The notes under the pieces: model-generated
The model's input: only the letters and a program-made list of their open reading frames with translations
Told to the model about the DNA's origin: nothing
The model's database searches: none
Shown here: piece by piece, positions 35,514 to 44,195 of the stretch
Position numbering within the stretch: the first letter of the stretch is position 1
Layout: each line of letters opens with the position of its first letter
Made by a program: the position numbers and the translations under genes
NCBI GenBank assembly: GCA_903869595.1
Contig: CAIPZV010000002.1
Span: 1-64,000, forward strand
Direction of reading: 5' to 3'
DNA length: 64,000 nucleotides
Source of the DNA: an uncultured beta proteobacterium
GTDB taxonomy: Bacteria > Pseudomonadota > Gammaproteobacteria > Burkholderiales > Burkholderiaceae_C

Positions 35514-36617
35514 TCAGCTCGGTATTTCGTTTTCCATAGATTCATGCACCGAGGCTAATTTGGGTAATTGGAGACTAGGCGCCGTGAGCGGTAAACCTGG
35601 GGCTGCCGCGGTTGCAGTGGGTAAAGCACGCTCAAACGATGATGCGTCAGCTATGTCCTTATTGCGCTTTACAGGACCCAAAGGCTGGTCGTTGAACAAG
35701 AGCGTAAATACGTCGCGCCGCGAATAATGACCCACGGGATCAGCCGCTTGTTTTGCCATTGCAATTTCGGCAAGGTTAATGTCTGCATACAGTATGCCTT
35801 CTGCATCGCTTGGTAGTCGATCCGCTAAAGCCCGACCGTCTGGACCATATATCTGGGCAAAACCCCCTCCATATCCAATTAATTTTTCATGCATAGGCGA
35901 TTCGCAAAAGAATTGATGCGCGGCTTTTGTGACGACCTGGGTCGCGCACAAAACAAAGGTTTGCCCCTCCATGGCATACATTTGCGTCGCGACGGATTGC
36001 GCCTCTGCACTGAAGGCATAGACCTCCGGCTGGTACAGAGACATTCCGGGCCACGCGGCAATGTGCAATTGTTCGTGCATGGCGTACATGGCGTATTTGG
36101 TTAAGGTCTGAAAGTGCTCCCAGCAATTGAGGGCGCCGACGCGACCAATAGCCATTTCATACACCGCGATATCCGAACCGTCGCCTTCACCGAAGACGGT
36201 TCTCTCCACATGGGTAGGTTTGAGCTTCCTGCGGTGGGCAACGATGTTTCCTTGTTCGTTGATGATAATTTGGCTCATATACAGCGTGCCGCCATCGCGT
36301 TCGCTAAAGCCCATGACAACGCTAATTTTGTTGGTACGTGCGGCATCTCGGAGTCGCACGATTAAGGGGCTGTCGATAGGCAGTGACTGCTCGTGGTAGC
36401 GCACTGCAAATTTCCCCATTCCAGCAAAAGGGCTATCGAGCCAAATATGGTAGGGGTAGCCGGGTATGAAAACTTCGGGAAAGGCAATGATCTCGGCATT
36501 GTTGCGAGCAGCTTCCTGTATCAGTGCGATGGACTTTTCTACCGTTGCTGCTGCATCAAACCAAATCGGCTCGGCTTGTACGGTAGCTGCCTTAAATTTA
36601 TGGGTGTAGGTAACCAT
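35514..36617 (-). CDS. Nitrilase
   Basis: A 367-residue carbon-nitrogen hydrolase converting nitriles directly to carboxylic acids and ammonia. The catalytic triad sits at the textbook positions: Glu48 (AFPEVF), Lys131 (HRRKLKPTHVERTVFG) and Cys165 (LNCWEHFQ). The length, the long C-terminal tail and motifs such as GYPYHIWLDSP indicate a true (aliphatic or arylacetonitrile type) nitrilase forming helical oligomers, rather than an amidase. ATG at 36617 has an AGGAG ribosome binding site. AT-richer than the core genome and next to an AraC regulator and rearranged genes, consistent with transfer. Confidence 0.95.
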   Translation of the reverse strand: MVTYTHKFKAATVQAEPIWFDAAATVEKSIALIQEAARNNAEIIAFPEVFIPGYPYHIWLDSPFAGMGKFAVRYHEQSLPIDSPLIVRLRDAARTNKISVVMGFSERDGGTLYMSQIIINEQGNIVAHRRKLKPTHVERTVFGEGDGSDIAVYEMAIGRVGALNCWEHFQTLTKYAMYAMHEQLHIAAWPGMSLYQPEVYAFSAEAQSVATQMYAMEGQTFVLCATQVVTKAAHQFFCESPMHEKLIGYGGGFAQIYGPDGRALADRLPSDAEGILYADINLAEIAMAKQAADPVGHYSRRDVFTLLFNDQPLGPVKRNKDIADASSFERALPTATAAAPGLPLTAPSLQLPKLASVHESMENEIPS

Positions 36618-37070
36618 GATTGCGAACTCCTCTTTGTTTGGGGAAATTCACTTTAGCAATGCAGATGGCTTTTGAATTGTCAATTTTTTCGGGGGATATT
36701 GTTCAATTGTGGCGATGTGCGCGCGAAAGCGTATGGTGGGGCTGCATGTCCGGCGCATGGCAGGCCCCTCCAACTGACACTCCCCCAATCGCCGCTTTCC
36801 AAGCCAAACCTGGTGGCCTGACCCGCCAGACAGCCCCTTTTCCGGCGCCTGCCAACAAAAGGGCGCGCCGCACCAATTAAGGGCATAGAATGATTCGCTG
36901 CCTACAGCGTAGTTTGCGCAACCTGCCAGACTAATCCCAGAGATCGCCATGCTAAGACTATCTGCTTTGCTTTCGTTCTCAAGCGCACCCATTTCCCGAG
37001 TACCAGCGATGACGCGCAAGGCGTCATGCAGCATCCCTTAAGTGACCGCACTTGAGATAGTTGCCCGGTA
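36618..37070. other. Intergenic region before the chemosensory operon
   Basis: About 450 bp. Near the nitrilase it is AT-rich, with TTGACA on the minus strand (around 36675-36682) as a candidate -35. The middle is GC-rich with no supported gene; a minus-strand frame at 36648-37034 has no motif I recognise. Close to the first cheW lies a hairpin ATGACGC (37009-37015) / GCGTCAT (37021-37027) with a 5-base loop. No sigma-28 flagellar-type promoter was seen. Confidence 0.4.
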
Positions 37071-37511
37071 TTGGTGCTCATGGTCGGAGCAAGTGCGTGC
37101 GCCTTCCCCCTTCACCATGTGGCGGAAACCATGCGTCCGCTGCCTATCGAGCCCGTTGCCGGGACGCCCGGATTTGTGCGCGGCGTGTCCGTCATTCGGG
37201 GCCTTGCGACGCCGGTCGTGGACCTTCAAGCGCTCTTGAAAAATAGCGAAAGCAGCCCAAGTTTTGGCCGCTTTGTGACCCTGAAATTAGAGGATAGGCG
37301 GGTAGCCATCGGCGTCGATAGCGTGGTCGGCTTGAGGAACCTGGATGGAGCCCAGCTCGGTGCCTTGCCGCCCCTGCTGCACGATATCAACGCCGAGCTG
37401 ATTAGCTCGTTTGGCACCCGCGACGCCCAACTTCTGCTGGTGCTGCGCGCTGCGCACCTCGTTCCCGATGCGGTCTGGGCAAGCCTCGCAGCGGCGGAGA
37501 CCGTGCCATGA
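37071..37511 (+). CDS. CheW-like coupling protein (first copy)
   Basis: A 146-residue single CheW domain linking receptor and kinase in a cytoplasmic array. The pattern is CAFPLHHVAETMRPLPIEPV, then GFVRGVSVIRGLATPVVDL and VTLKLEDRRVAIGVDSVVGL. The start is uncertain: TTG 37071, GTG 37074 and ATG 37080 are in frame just after an in-frame stop, and the protein lacks the first residues of a typical CheW. It corresponds by position to WspB. The stop overlaps the next gene's ATG (ATGA), and the following genes are tightly packed, so this opens a single operon. Confidence 0.87.
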   Translation: MVLMVGASACAFPLHHVAETMRPLPIEPVAGTPGFVRGVSVIRGLATPVVDLQALLKNSESSPSFGRFVTLKLEDRRVAIGVDSVVGLRNLDGAQLGALPPLLHDINAELISSFGTRDAQLLLVLRAAHLVPDAVWASLAAAETVP

Positions 37512-39085
37512 CGCCAGTCCCCGCGCGAACCGAGATAGAACAGTTTCGCACTACCCTTAGCTGTCATTTGGGCCTGCAGTACGAGGATGCAAAGCTCGAC
37601 TACCTGGCCGATGTCATGCGTCAACGGATGCAGCCCGTGGGCCGTACCCGCTTCGCGTCCTGCGCGGGTTACCTTGATTATTTGCATGCTTCGCCCAAGG
37701 GGTCTGCGGAGTGGCGCTCGCTTGCTGAGCAGCTCACCGTCAACGAAACCTTCTTTTTCCGCAATGCCGACAACTTTCTGGCGCTGGCAGAGATGGTTCT
37801 TCCTGAGCGCATACGCGTCAAGGCACAGACCAAGCAACTTCGCATCCTCTCGGCCGGGTGTTCCTCGGGGGATGAACCGTATTCATTAGCCATCATGGTG
37901 CGCGAGGCCTTGCCCGATCTCGAGGCCTGGGATGTGCAGATCATTGGCATGGACATCAACCCAGCGATTCTCCTCAAGGCGACCCAGGCCCGCTACTCCG
38001 AATGGTCGCTGCGTGCGACATCCGATGCGCGCAGGCATCGCTATTTTCAGCCCGACGGCGCGGATTTCGTGCTGGTACCTGAGATCCAAAAAATGGTGCG
38101 TTTCGAGGAACGTAACCTTGTCGATGACGACCCTTTGTTCTGGAAGTCGCTGGGCTGCGATCTGGTGTTTTGCCGCAATGTGTTGATGTACTTCACCCCC
38201 GAAACGGCCCGTGGCGTGGTGCGCCGCATCCGCCAGGCACTGCTTCCTGGCGGATTTTTATTCCTCGGTCATGCGGAAACACTGCGGGGCATCACGCCCG
38301 AGTTTCACCTTTGCCATACGCATGACACCTTTTACTACCAGCAACGTGATGCCTGCGACGCTGCCGCAAAACCATCTTGGGCCAAGCAGCCCGGCAAGTC
38401 CGCTGAAGATTTGCGACCCGCGGTCGTCGAATCGACGGCGAACTGGGTCGATGTCATTGAACAGGCCGCAACACGCATCGCTACGCTGACCGATGCCCGC
38501 ACGCGTTCGACAAACCTGAGCGCACCACAACTTGCGCCCCCCCTTTCGCAGACGCAAACCGCCGCGTTGGCTCCCGCGCGCGCATGGGACTTGAGCCTGG
38601 TGCTGGAGGCCGTACGGCAGGAACGCTTTGCGGCTGCGTTAGAACTGATTGGCTCCTTACCCGCCGATGCGCACCAGGACCCCGACGCCTTGCTCCTGCG
38701 CGCTGTGCTGCTCACCAACCACGGCAGGCTCCAGGAGTCCGAAGAAGTCTGCCGCCGTCTGCTCGCTGTGGACGAACTCAACGCGGGCGCGCATTACCTT
38801 ATGGCACTGTGTTGCGAACATGACGGAGATGCAGGGCGCGCCATCGAGCATGGGCTAACCGCCATTTATCTGGACCCCGGTTTTGCGATGCCCCACTTGC
38901 ACCTCGGAATCCTGGCCAAACGCTCCGGGGACGACGCCACCGCGCAACGTGAACTGGGCCAGGCGCTGGTGCTACTGGCCACCGAGGATGCATCACGCAT
39001 TTTGCTGTTCGGCGGGGGCTTCTCGCGGGACGCGCTGCTGCAGCTCTGCCGCACGCAGTTGCACGCCGCAGGGTGGCAAACATGA
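37508..39085 (+). CDS. CheR-type methyltransferase with C-terminal TPR-like region
   Basis: Methylates glutamates of the operon's receptor using SAM. Residues 1-275 are the CheR core: N-terminal helical domain, NETFFFRN (79-86), SAM-binding ILSAGCSSGDEPYSLAIM (113-130), and FCRNVLMYF (221-229). After a Ser/Ala/Thr-rich linker (about 285-370), the remainder consists of helical TPR-like repeats (ALLLRAVLLTNHGRLQESEE, AHYLMALCCEHDGDAGRAIE, MPHLHLGILAKRSGDDATAQ). This is the layout of WspC and Frz-type CheR proteins, where the TPR part replaces pentapeptide tethering. The receptor here indeed has no C-terminal pentapeptide. Confidence 0.93.
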   Translation: MTPVPARTEIEQFRTTLSCHLGLQYEDAKLDYLADVMRQRMQPVGRTRFASCAGYLDYLHASPKGSAEWRSLAEQLTVNETFFFRNADNFLALAEMVLPERIRVKAQTKQLRILSAGCSSGDEPYSLAIMVREALPDLEAWDVQIIGMDINPAILLKATQARYSEWSLRATSDARRHRYFQPDGADFVLVPEIQKMVRFEERNLVDDDPLFWKSLGCDLVFCRNVLMYFTPETARGVVRRIRQALLPGGFLFLGHAETLRGITPEFHLCHTHDTFYYQQRDACDAAAKPSWAKQPGKSAEDLRPAVVESTANWVDVIEQAATRIATLTDARTRSTNLSAPQLAPPLSQTQTAALAPARAWDLSLVLEAVRQERFAAALELIGSLPADAHQDPDALLLRAVLLTNHGRLQESEEVCRRLLAVDELNAGAHYLMALCCEHDGDAGRAIEHGLTAIYLDPGFAMPHLHLGILAKRSGDDATAQRELGQALVLLATEDASRILLFGGGFSRDALLQLCRTQLHAAGWQT

Positions 39086-39642
39086 ACCAGCAAGCCAAGG
39101 ACGACATAGAAGGCAACAAGGCGGCACAGCTTCGACAGGCCTTCGACCACAGCTTCGCTTTGCTACCCTCGGCCGATTCGCCAGAAGTACAAGACCTGCT
39201 CACGATTCGTGTGGCGGGCGATCCTTATGCCATTCGTTTAATCGATATCACAGAGCTTGTCACAGGCCGCAGCGTTGTTTCGGTACCCGCTGCCACGCCT
39301 GGCTTGCTGGGTCTGGCGGGCATTCGCGGAGGCATTGTCCCGGTGTTTGGCTTGTCATCGATGCTGGGTTACGGCCCCGATCCTGGCTCACCACGGTGGA
39401 TGGTTCTTTGCGGCGCTGAAGAACCCATCGCCCTGGCCTTCTCTGACTTTGAGGGCTACTTGCGATTACCCACATCCGCGCTCCATGCGGACGAAAACTT
39501 TTCCGCCACCAGCGAAAAAACTAAATACCTGGACCAGGTCGCGCGCACACCAGATGGCGTTCGCGCCGTGATCAGCATCGCGCTGATCCTGGCGACCATC
39601 CACAATCGAATCAGCCAGCATCGGCCGACAAAGGAGAAATAG
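39082..39642 (+). CDS. CheW-like coupling protein (second copy)
   Basis: A 186-residue CheW domain with an extended N-terminus (first 40 residues hydrophilic). Core: DLLTIRVAGDPYAIRLIDIT, then LLGLAGIRGGIVPVFGLSSML and the final LILATIHNRI helix. The ATG at 39082 overlaps the cheR stop (ATGA), so it is preferred to the GTG at 39073. A second CheW with an N-terminal extension in this position corresponds to WspD. Two different couplers beside one receptor suggest a signalling array with mixed linkages. Confidence 0.85.
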   Translation: MNQQAKDDIEGNKAAQLRQAFDHSFALLPSADSPEVQDLLTIRVAGDPYAIRLIDITELVTGRSVVSVPAATPGLLGLAGIRGGIVPVFGLSSMLGYGPDPGSPRWMVLCGAEEPIALAFSDFEGYLRLPTSALHADENFSATSEKTKYLDQVARTPDGVRAVISIALILATIHNRISQHRPTKEK

Positions 39643-39644
39643 CA

Positions 39645-41117
39645 ATGCATCGTTCCTGGACATTTGGAAGAAAAATAGCGGCCGGCTTTGCGCTGGCGTT
39701 TGTACTCATGGCCCTGATCGGCGCCATGGCCTATCGCAGCATCAACACGCTGGCCCATACCAGCCAGATGGTGGCGCAAACCCACATTGTTCTTCAGCGC
39801 ATAGCCGATGTACTCAACGTGCTGCAAGACGCCGAAATCGGAGGGCGCGGCTACATCATCACGGGCGATGAGCGCTTTCTCGAACCCTATCAACAGTCGG
39901 AGACCAAGATCGTGGCGGTCGTCAATGACCTGCGCGCGCAGGTTGCCGACAATCCCAATCAGCAAAGGCGTATAGCCCAGGCAGAACCCATCATCGCGGC
40001 GAAGATGTCCTTAACTAAGCGTCAGATAGAGATGCGCAAGGCCCGAGACCTTGAAGCGGTGACCAAGCTGCTGCAAAGCGGAGAGGGCCAAAAACTCATG
40101 GATGATCTGCGGCGCATCTTTGGCGATATGGAGCAAGAGGAACGCAATCTACTCAAGCAACGCGCTGCAGAAGTCGAGGCCGCAGTCAGCAGCTCGACTG
40201 TTTCCATCACCCTAGGAACCTTGCTATGCCTGCTGATCGTCAGCGCCGCTGGCATCCTCATCACCCGCTCCCTGACCAGCCAGATCGGCGCAGCGGTACA
40301 GCAAATGCAGAGTTCATCGAGCGAGTTGCAAGTCGCCTCGAATCAACAAACCATGGGTTCACGGGAGCAGTCCACCGCGCTGAAGGAAATCACGACGACG
40401 ATGAACGAACTGCTCGTGACTTCGAGGCAGATCGCCGAGGGCGCCCAACGCGTGGCCCATATTGCCGAGGAAACGGCCATTGGTGCGCGCTCTGGAGAGC
40501 AGACGGTAACCATGGCCAATGACGCAATAGGCGGTATCAAACGACAGGTCGATTTGATCGTGACCCACATGCTCGATCTCGGAAAAAAATCGCAGCAGAT
40601 TGGCGGCATTCTTGAAATCATCAACGAACTGGCTGAACAGACCAATATCCTGGCGATCAACGCAACCATCGAGGCGGCGGGCGCTGGCGAGAACGGCAAA
40701 CGTTTTGCAGTGGTTGCCGACGAAATCCGCAAACTCGCCGACCGGGTTGGGGGCTCCACCAAAGAGATCAAAAGCCTCATCGATGACATTCGCGCCGCCG
40801 TCAATACGACGGTAATGACCACCGAGGGTGGCACCAAAGCAGTGGATGCGGGCGCACAGCAGTTTTCGCAAGTGGCCATCGCCTTTAGGCAGATCGTCAG
40901 CCTGGTGAGCACCACCACCGAGGCCAGCCGCGAGATCGAGCTCAGCACCAAGCAGCAATCGACCGCGGTGTCGCAAGTCAACATCGCCGTCGCCAACGTT
41001 GCGCAGTCCGCGCAGGAAACCGAGGTGAGCTCCAGCCAGACGCTTCAAACAGCGACTGAGCTCACCAAGCTCTCGCGCGAGCTGATGCGTGTGATTCAGC
41101 CGCAAGCCAGCACCTAG
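39645..41117 (+). CDS. Methyl-accepting chemoreceptor with CHASE3 sensor and no evident HAMP
   Basis: A 490-residue membrane receptor. TM1 is about 12-30 and TM2 about 187-206; between them a periplasmic helical CHASE3-type domain has QDAEIGGRGYIITGDERFLE (61-80). After TM2 the chain passes directly into the signalling coiled coil, with the hairpin tip EQTNILAINATIEAAGAGEN (331-350) followed by GKRFAVVADEIRKLADR. No HAMP consensus (P near the start, GDL, DEIG) is visible between 207 and 260. No C-terminal pentapeptide. Strong AAGGAG ribosome binding site before the ATG. It is the WspA-position receptor, but placed fourth. Confidence 0.92.
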   Translation: MHRSWTFGRKIAAGFALAFVLMALIGAMAYRSINTLAHTSQMVAQTHIVLQRIADVLNVLQDAEIGGRGYIITGDERFLEPYQQSETKIVAVVNDLRAQVADNPNQQRRIAQAEPIIAAKMSLTKRQIEMRKARDLEAVTKLLQSGEGQKLMDDLRRIFGDMEQEERNLLKQRAAEVEAAVSSSTVSITLGTLLCLLIVSAAGILITRSLTSQIGAAVQQMQSSSSELQVASNQQTMGSREQSTALKEITTTMNELLVTSRQIAEGAQRVAHIAEETAIGARSGEQTVTMANDAIGGIKRQVDLIVTHMLDLGKKSQQIGGILEIINELAEQTNILAINATIEAAGAGENGKRFAVVADEIRKLADRVGGSTKEIKSLIDDIRAAVNTTVMTTEGGTKAVDAGAQQFSQVAIAFRQIVSLVSTTTEASREIELSTKQQSTAVSQVNIAVANVAQSAQETEVSSSQTLQTATELTKLSRELMRVIQPQAST

Positions 41118-41121
41118 CCCC

Positions 41122-43119
41122 ATGGCTAAGGACCCGTACCAGTATTTCCGAGTCGAGGCGCGGGAGCTTCTTGATGGCTTGACAGAGGGCATCCTGCAGT
41201 TGGAGAAGGGCGACTTTGCGCCCGCGTCCGAGGGCGTGGTGCGCCTGCTGCGTCTGGCACACACGCTCAAAGGCGCTGCGCGTGTGGTCAAGCAGCCCGG
41301 TATTGCCGAGCGGGCGCACATGCTCGAAGGCATTCTCAGCACCCATCGTGCGTCCGCCCTGCCCTTATCTAAGGCGCAGGGCAGCGCCTTGTTGCTACTG
41401 CTGGACGAAATCAGCGCGCACCTTGCGGATATTGCATCGGTGGCACCGGCGGGCGATGAGCGCGCCCCTAAGCTTGCAGGCGCCATCGAGTCCGCCCGCC
41501 TGCCGCAAGAGGAAGCCCTTGAAACCTTGCGCGTCGAGGTGCAGGAGATGGATACCTTGCTGCAGACGCTCACCGAGGCCGGTGTCCACCTGGGCGCCCT
41601 ACGCAAGAGCCTGGGCACCGCCGACCGCCTTGGGGACTTGAACAGCCTGCTGCTGGAACGCGTCGATGGCGCATTCGTCGCAATGCGCGACGTCACACAT
41701 CGGCTTCGGCTGATCCCGGCGCAAACCGTGTTTGCAACGCTTGCGCGATCCGTGCGTGATGCCGCCCAGACGCTGGGCAAGCGCGTCGCTTTCGATGCCT
41801 CTGGTGGCGAGGTCCGCCTGGATGCGAACGTGCTGGCGTCGCTGCGCGATGCGCTCATGCATGTGGTGCGCAATGCCGTCGCGCATGGGCTGGAATCCGA
41901 AGCTGAGCGCATTGCGCTTGCCAAGCCACCGACCGGGCAGATCCGGCTGGAGGTACTGCGGCGCGGTAGCCGGGTGGTATTTGTGTGTACCGACGATGGA
42001 CGTGGCATCGATGTAGACGCAGTGCAAAGGGCTGCGGTGGCCCGTGGGCTAGTGAGCAGCGCTGCGGCCAAGGCCCTGTCGGCGGACCAGGTGGTCGCGC
42101 TGCTTGGCAGCGCTGGCACAGTCGGGCTCACGACCTCCAGCGAAGTCACCGAATTGTCCGGCAGAGGCATCGGCCTGGATGTGGTGCGAGCGACTCTTTC
42201 TCAGCTGAAAGGCGAAATGCACATTCACAGCGAGCCGGGGCGCGGGGTGCGTGTGGAGGTGCAGGTTCCGGTGTCTATCGCTGCGCTGCAGGGCCTCGTG
42301 GTCGAGGCGGGCGGCGCGCGGGTATCGATCCCGCTGGACGCGGTGCAGCAGACGCTTCGGGTGCACGATGCAGAGGTCGCGCGCTCAGCAGAAGGCGACA
42401 CGATTGTCCATGCAGGCAAAGTTATTCCTTTCCTGCCGCTTGCGCTGCTGCTGCGGCGAGCGGGCTCCGGTGGCTCCCACTTTAGTAATCGTGTCAACGC
42501 CGGTATTTGGTCGGCGGTCGTCGTTCAAGCCGAAGGGCGATCTGTCGCGCTCGGCGTGGAGCGCTTGCTCGGCGCGGCCAATATCGTGATGCGTGCGCTG
42601 CCTGGCGTGGTCGCAGCCGATCCCGTGGTCGCGGGCGCATCGCTGGATGCTGACGGCACACCACAGCTGGTGCTAGACCCCGCCGGTCTTGTGGCGGCTG
42701 CCGAGCGCTATCGCAGTGCGACATTGCCTGTGGCCACACAAGGCCCCGCGCAGCGGGCGCCAATTCTCGTCATCGACGATTCGCTGACCACCCGCATGCT
42801 GGAGCAAAGCATTCTGGAAGCGGCGGGCTACCAGGTTGCGCTCGCCGTGTCGGCTGAAGATGGACTCGCCAAAGCGCACGCGCATCGCTACAGCTTGTTT
42901 ATCGTTGATGTGGAGATGCCTGGCATGGACGGCTTTGGTTTTGTCGCGCAGACGCGCGCCGATCCGGTGCTATGCGATATCCCCGCCATTTTGGTGACCT
43001 CTAGGGATGCCGTGGATGACCGGCTGCGCGGACAGCAAGTGGGCGCAAGCGCCTACATCATCAAGGGTCAGTTTGACCAGATGCTGCTTCTGCAAACCAT
43101 TCATGCACTGATCGGCTAG
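41122..43119 (+). CDS. CheA-type hybrid histidine kinase with receiver domain
   Basis: A 665-residue kinase with Hpt (His47 in AHTLKGAARV), a short linker with no recognisable P2, dimerisation helices (about 135-205), a HATPase domain (N-box HVVRNAVAHGLE 247-258, DDGRGIDV 291-298, GRGIGLDVV 347-355), a CheW-like P5 domain (about 380-520) and a C-terminal receiver (546-665) with Asp596 in IVDVEMPGMDG. This is the WspE/FrzE layout: kinase and receiver in one chain, with no separate CheY. Gap of 4 bp after the receptor gene. Confidence 0.94.
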   Translation: MAKDPYQYFRVEARELLDGLTEGILQLEKGDFAPASEGVVRLLRLAHTLKGAARVVKQPGIAERAHMLEGILSTHRASALPLSKAQGSALLLLLDEISAHLADIASVAPAGDERAPKLAGAIESARLPQEEALETLRVEVQEMDTLLQTLTEAGVHLGALRKSLGTADRLGDLNSLLLERVDGAFVAMRDVTHRLRLIPAQTVFATLARSVRDAAQTLGKRVAFDASGGEVRLDANVLASLRDALMHVVRNAVAHGLESEAERIALAKPPTGQIRLEVLRRGSRVVFVCTDDGRGIDVDAVQRAAVARGLVSSAAAKALSADQVVALLGSAGTVGLTTSSEVTELSGRGIGLDVVRATLSQLKGEMHIHSEPGRGVRVEVQVPVSIAALQGLVVEAGGARVSIPLDAVQQTLRVHDAEVARSAEGDTIVHAGKVIPFLPLALLLRRAGSGGSHFSNRVNAGIWSAVVVQAEGRSVALGVERLLGAANIVMRALPGVVAADPVVAGASLDADGTPQLVLDPAGLVAAAERYRSATLPVATQGPAQRAPILVIDDSLTTRMLEQSILEAAGYQVALAVSAEDGLAKAHAHRYSLFIVDVEMPGMDGFGFVAQTRADPVLCDIPAILVTSRDAVDDRLRGQQVGASAYIIKGQFDQMLLLQTIHALIG

Positions 43120-43121
43120 CC

Positions 43122-44195
43122 GTGGCGAAGATACGTGTCTTGGTGGTTGAAGATTCCCTGACCATTCGCAAACGCATGCTAGAGGTGCTGGCGGCTGACC
43201 CTGGCATCGATATCGTGGGCGAAGCTGCCGACGGCCAGCTTGGCATCGACCTGTGCCAGCAACTGCGACCCGATGTTCTGACGCTGGACATGATGCTGCC
43301 CGTGCTAAGCGGCTTGGCGGCCACGGAATTCATCATGGCCTACTGCCCGACACCGATTCTCATCGTGTCCGCCTCGACCAACCGGGGCGACTTGTTCAAG
43401 ACCTACGAAGCGCTGGCAGCGGGTGCCTTGGACGCGCTGGACAAGCCCACGGGCGACGAACTCGACGATGCGTGGGACCAAAAGCTCGTCGCCACGGTCA
43501 AACTCATTTCGCGCATCAAGGTCATCACCCATCCGCGGGCCCGACTGGGCCGCATGGGGCAGACACCGGCACCCACGCAAGCAGCCCAGGCGCTACCACC
43601 CTCAGGGCGTTTGCGCGCCGTCGCCATCGGTGTATCCACGGGCGGACCTGGGGCGCTCATCGAAATTTTGCGCGGCTTGCCTGCCGGATTTGCGCTGCCT
43701 ATTTTTCTGGTCATGCATGTTGGCAAACTCTTCACGCCGGCGTTTGCCGAGTGGCTGGGCGCTCAGAGTTCTATCCCTGTGCGCTACGCCGTCGATGGCG
43801 ATCCGCTGCCGCCCCACGGCCAAGGCGGTGTGCTGATGGCACCGCCCGACAGCCACTTGGTGATTAGTGAGGGCAAGCTCCGGCTCACGCAAGACCCAGA
43901 GCGAAACGCTTGCCGCCCCTCCATCGATGTCCTATTTGAATCCTTCGCGCACGCGTTTGGTGCGGGCGGTGCAGGCTGCCTCCTCACGGGCATGGGCAAG
44001 GATGGCGCTGCCGGCCTGCTGGCGATTCGGCGCGCTGGTGGAAGAACCATCGCCCAGGACGAAGCGAGCTCGGTGGTCTTTGGCATGCCCAGGGAGGCGA
44101 TTTTGTTGGGCGCAGCCGAGCAGGTTTTGCCCTTGGACCAGATTGCACCCAGGCTTGGCGTGCTGGCCCAAGTCCCCGCCGGGAGGCCGGTATGA
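43122..44195 (+). CDS. CheB-type protein-glutamate methylesterase
   Basis: A 357-residue response regulator and esterase that demethylates or deamidates the receptor. The receiver spans 1-120 with acidic Asp10-Asp11-region (VVEDS) and phospho-acceptor Asp56 (LTLDMMLP). The esterase domain (165-350) has the catalytic triad Ser172 (GVSTGGPGAL), His199 (FLVMHVGK) and Asp294 (TGMGKDGAAG). GTG start at 43122, two bases after the cheA stop. It corresponds to WspF. With CheR it forms the adaptation loop of this operon. Confidence 0.94.
   Translation: MAKIRVLVVEDSLTIRKRMLEVLAADPGIDIVGEAADGQLGIDLCQQLRPDVLTLDMMLPVLSGLAATEFIMAYCPTPILIVSASTNRGDLFKTYEALAAGALDALDKPTGDELDDAWDQKLVATVKLISRIKVITHPRARLGRMGQTPAPTQAAQALPPSGRLRAVAIGVSTGGPGALIEILRGLPAGFALPIFLVMHVGKLFTPAFAEWLGAQSSIPVRYAVDGDPLPPHGQGGVLMAPPDSHLVISEGKLRLTQDPERNACRPSIDVLFESFAHAFGAGGAGCLLTGMGKDGAAGLLAIRRAGGRTIAQDEASSVVFGMPREAILLGAAEQVLPLDQIAPRLGVLAQVPAGRPV

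Noticed and set aside
35491..35727. Small plus-strand frame over the nitrilase 3' end
   Set aside because: Antisense to the nitrilase C-terminus; no independent support.
36648..37034. Minus-strand frame of 128 codons before the chemosensory operon
   Set aside because: No recognisable family, no ribosome binding site, and mixed composition; treated as non-coding.
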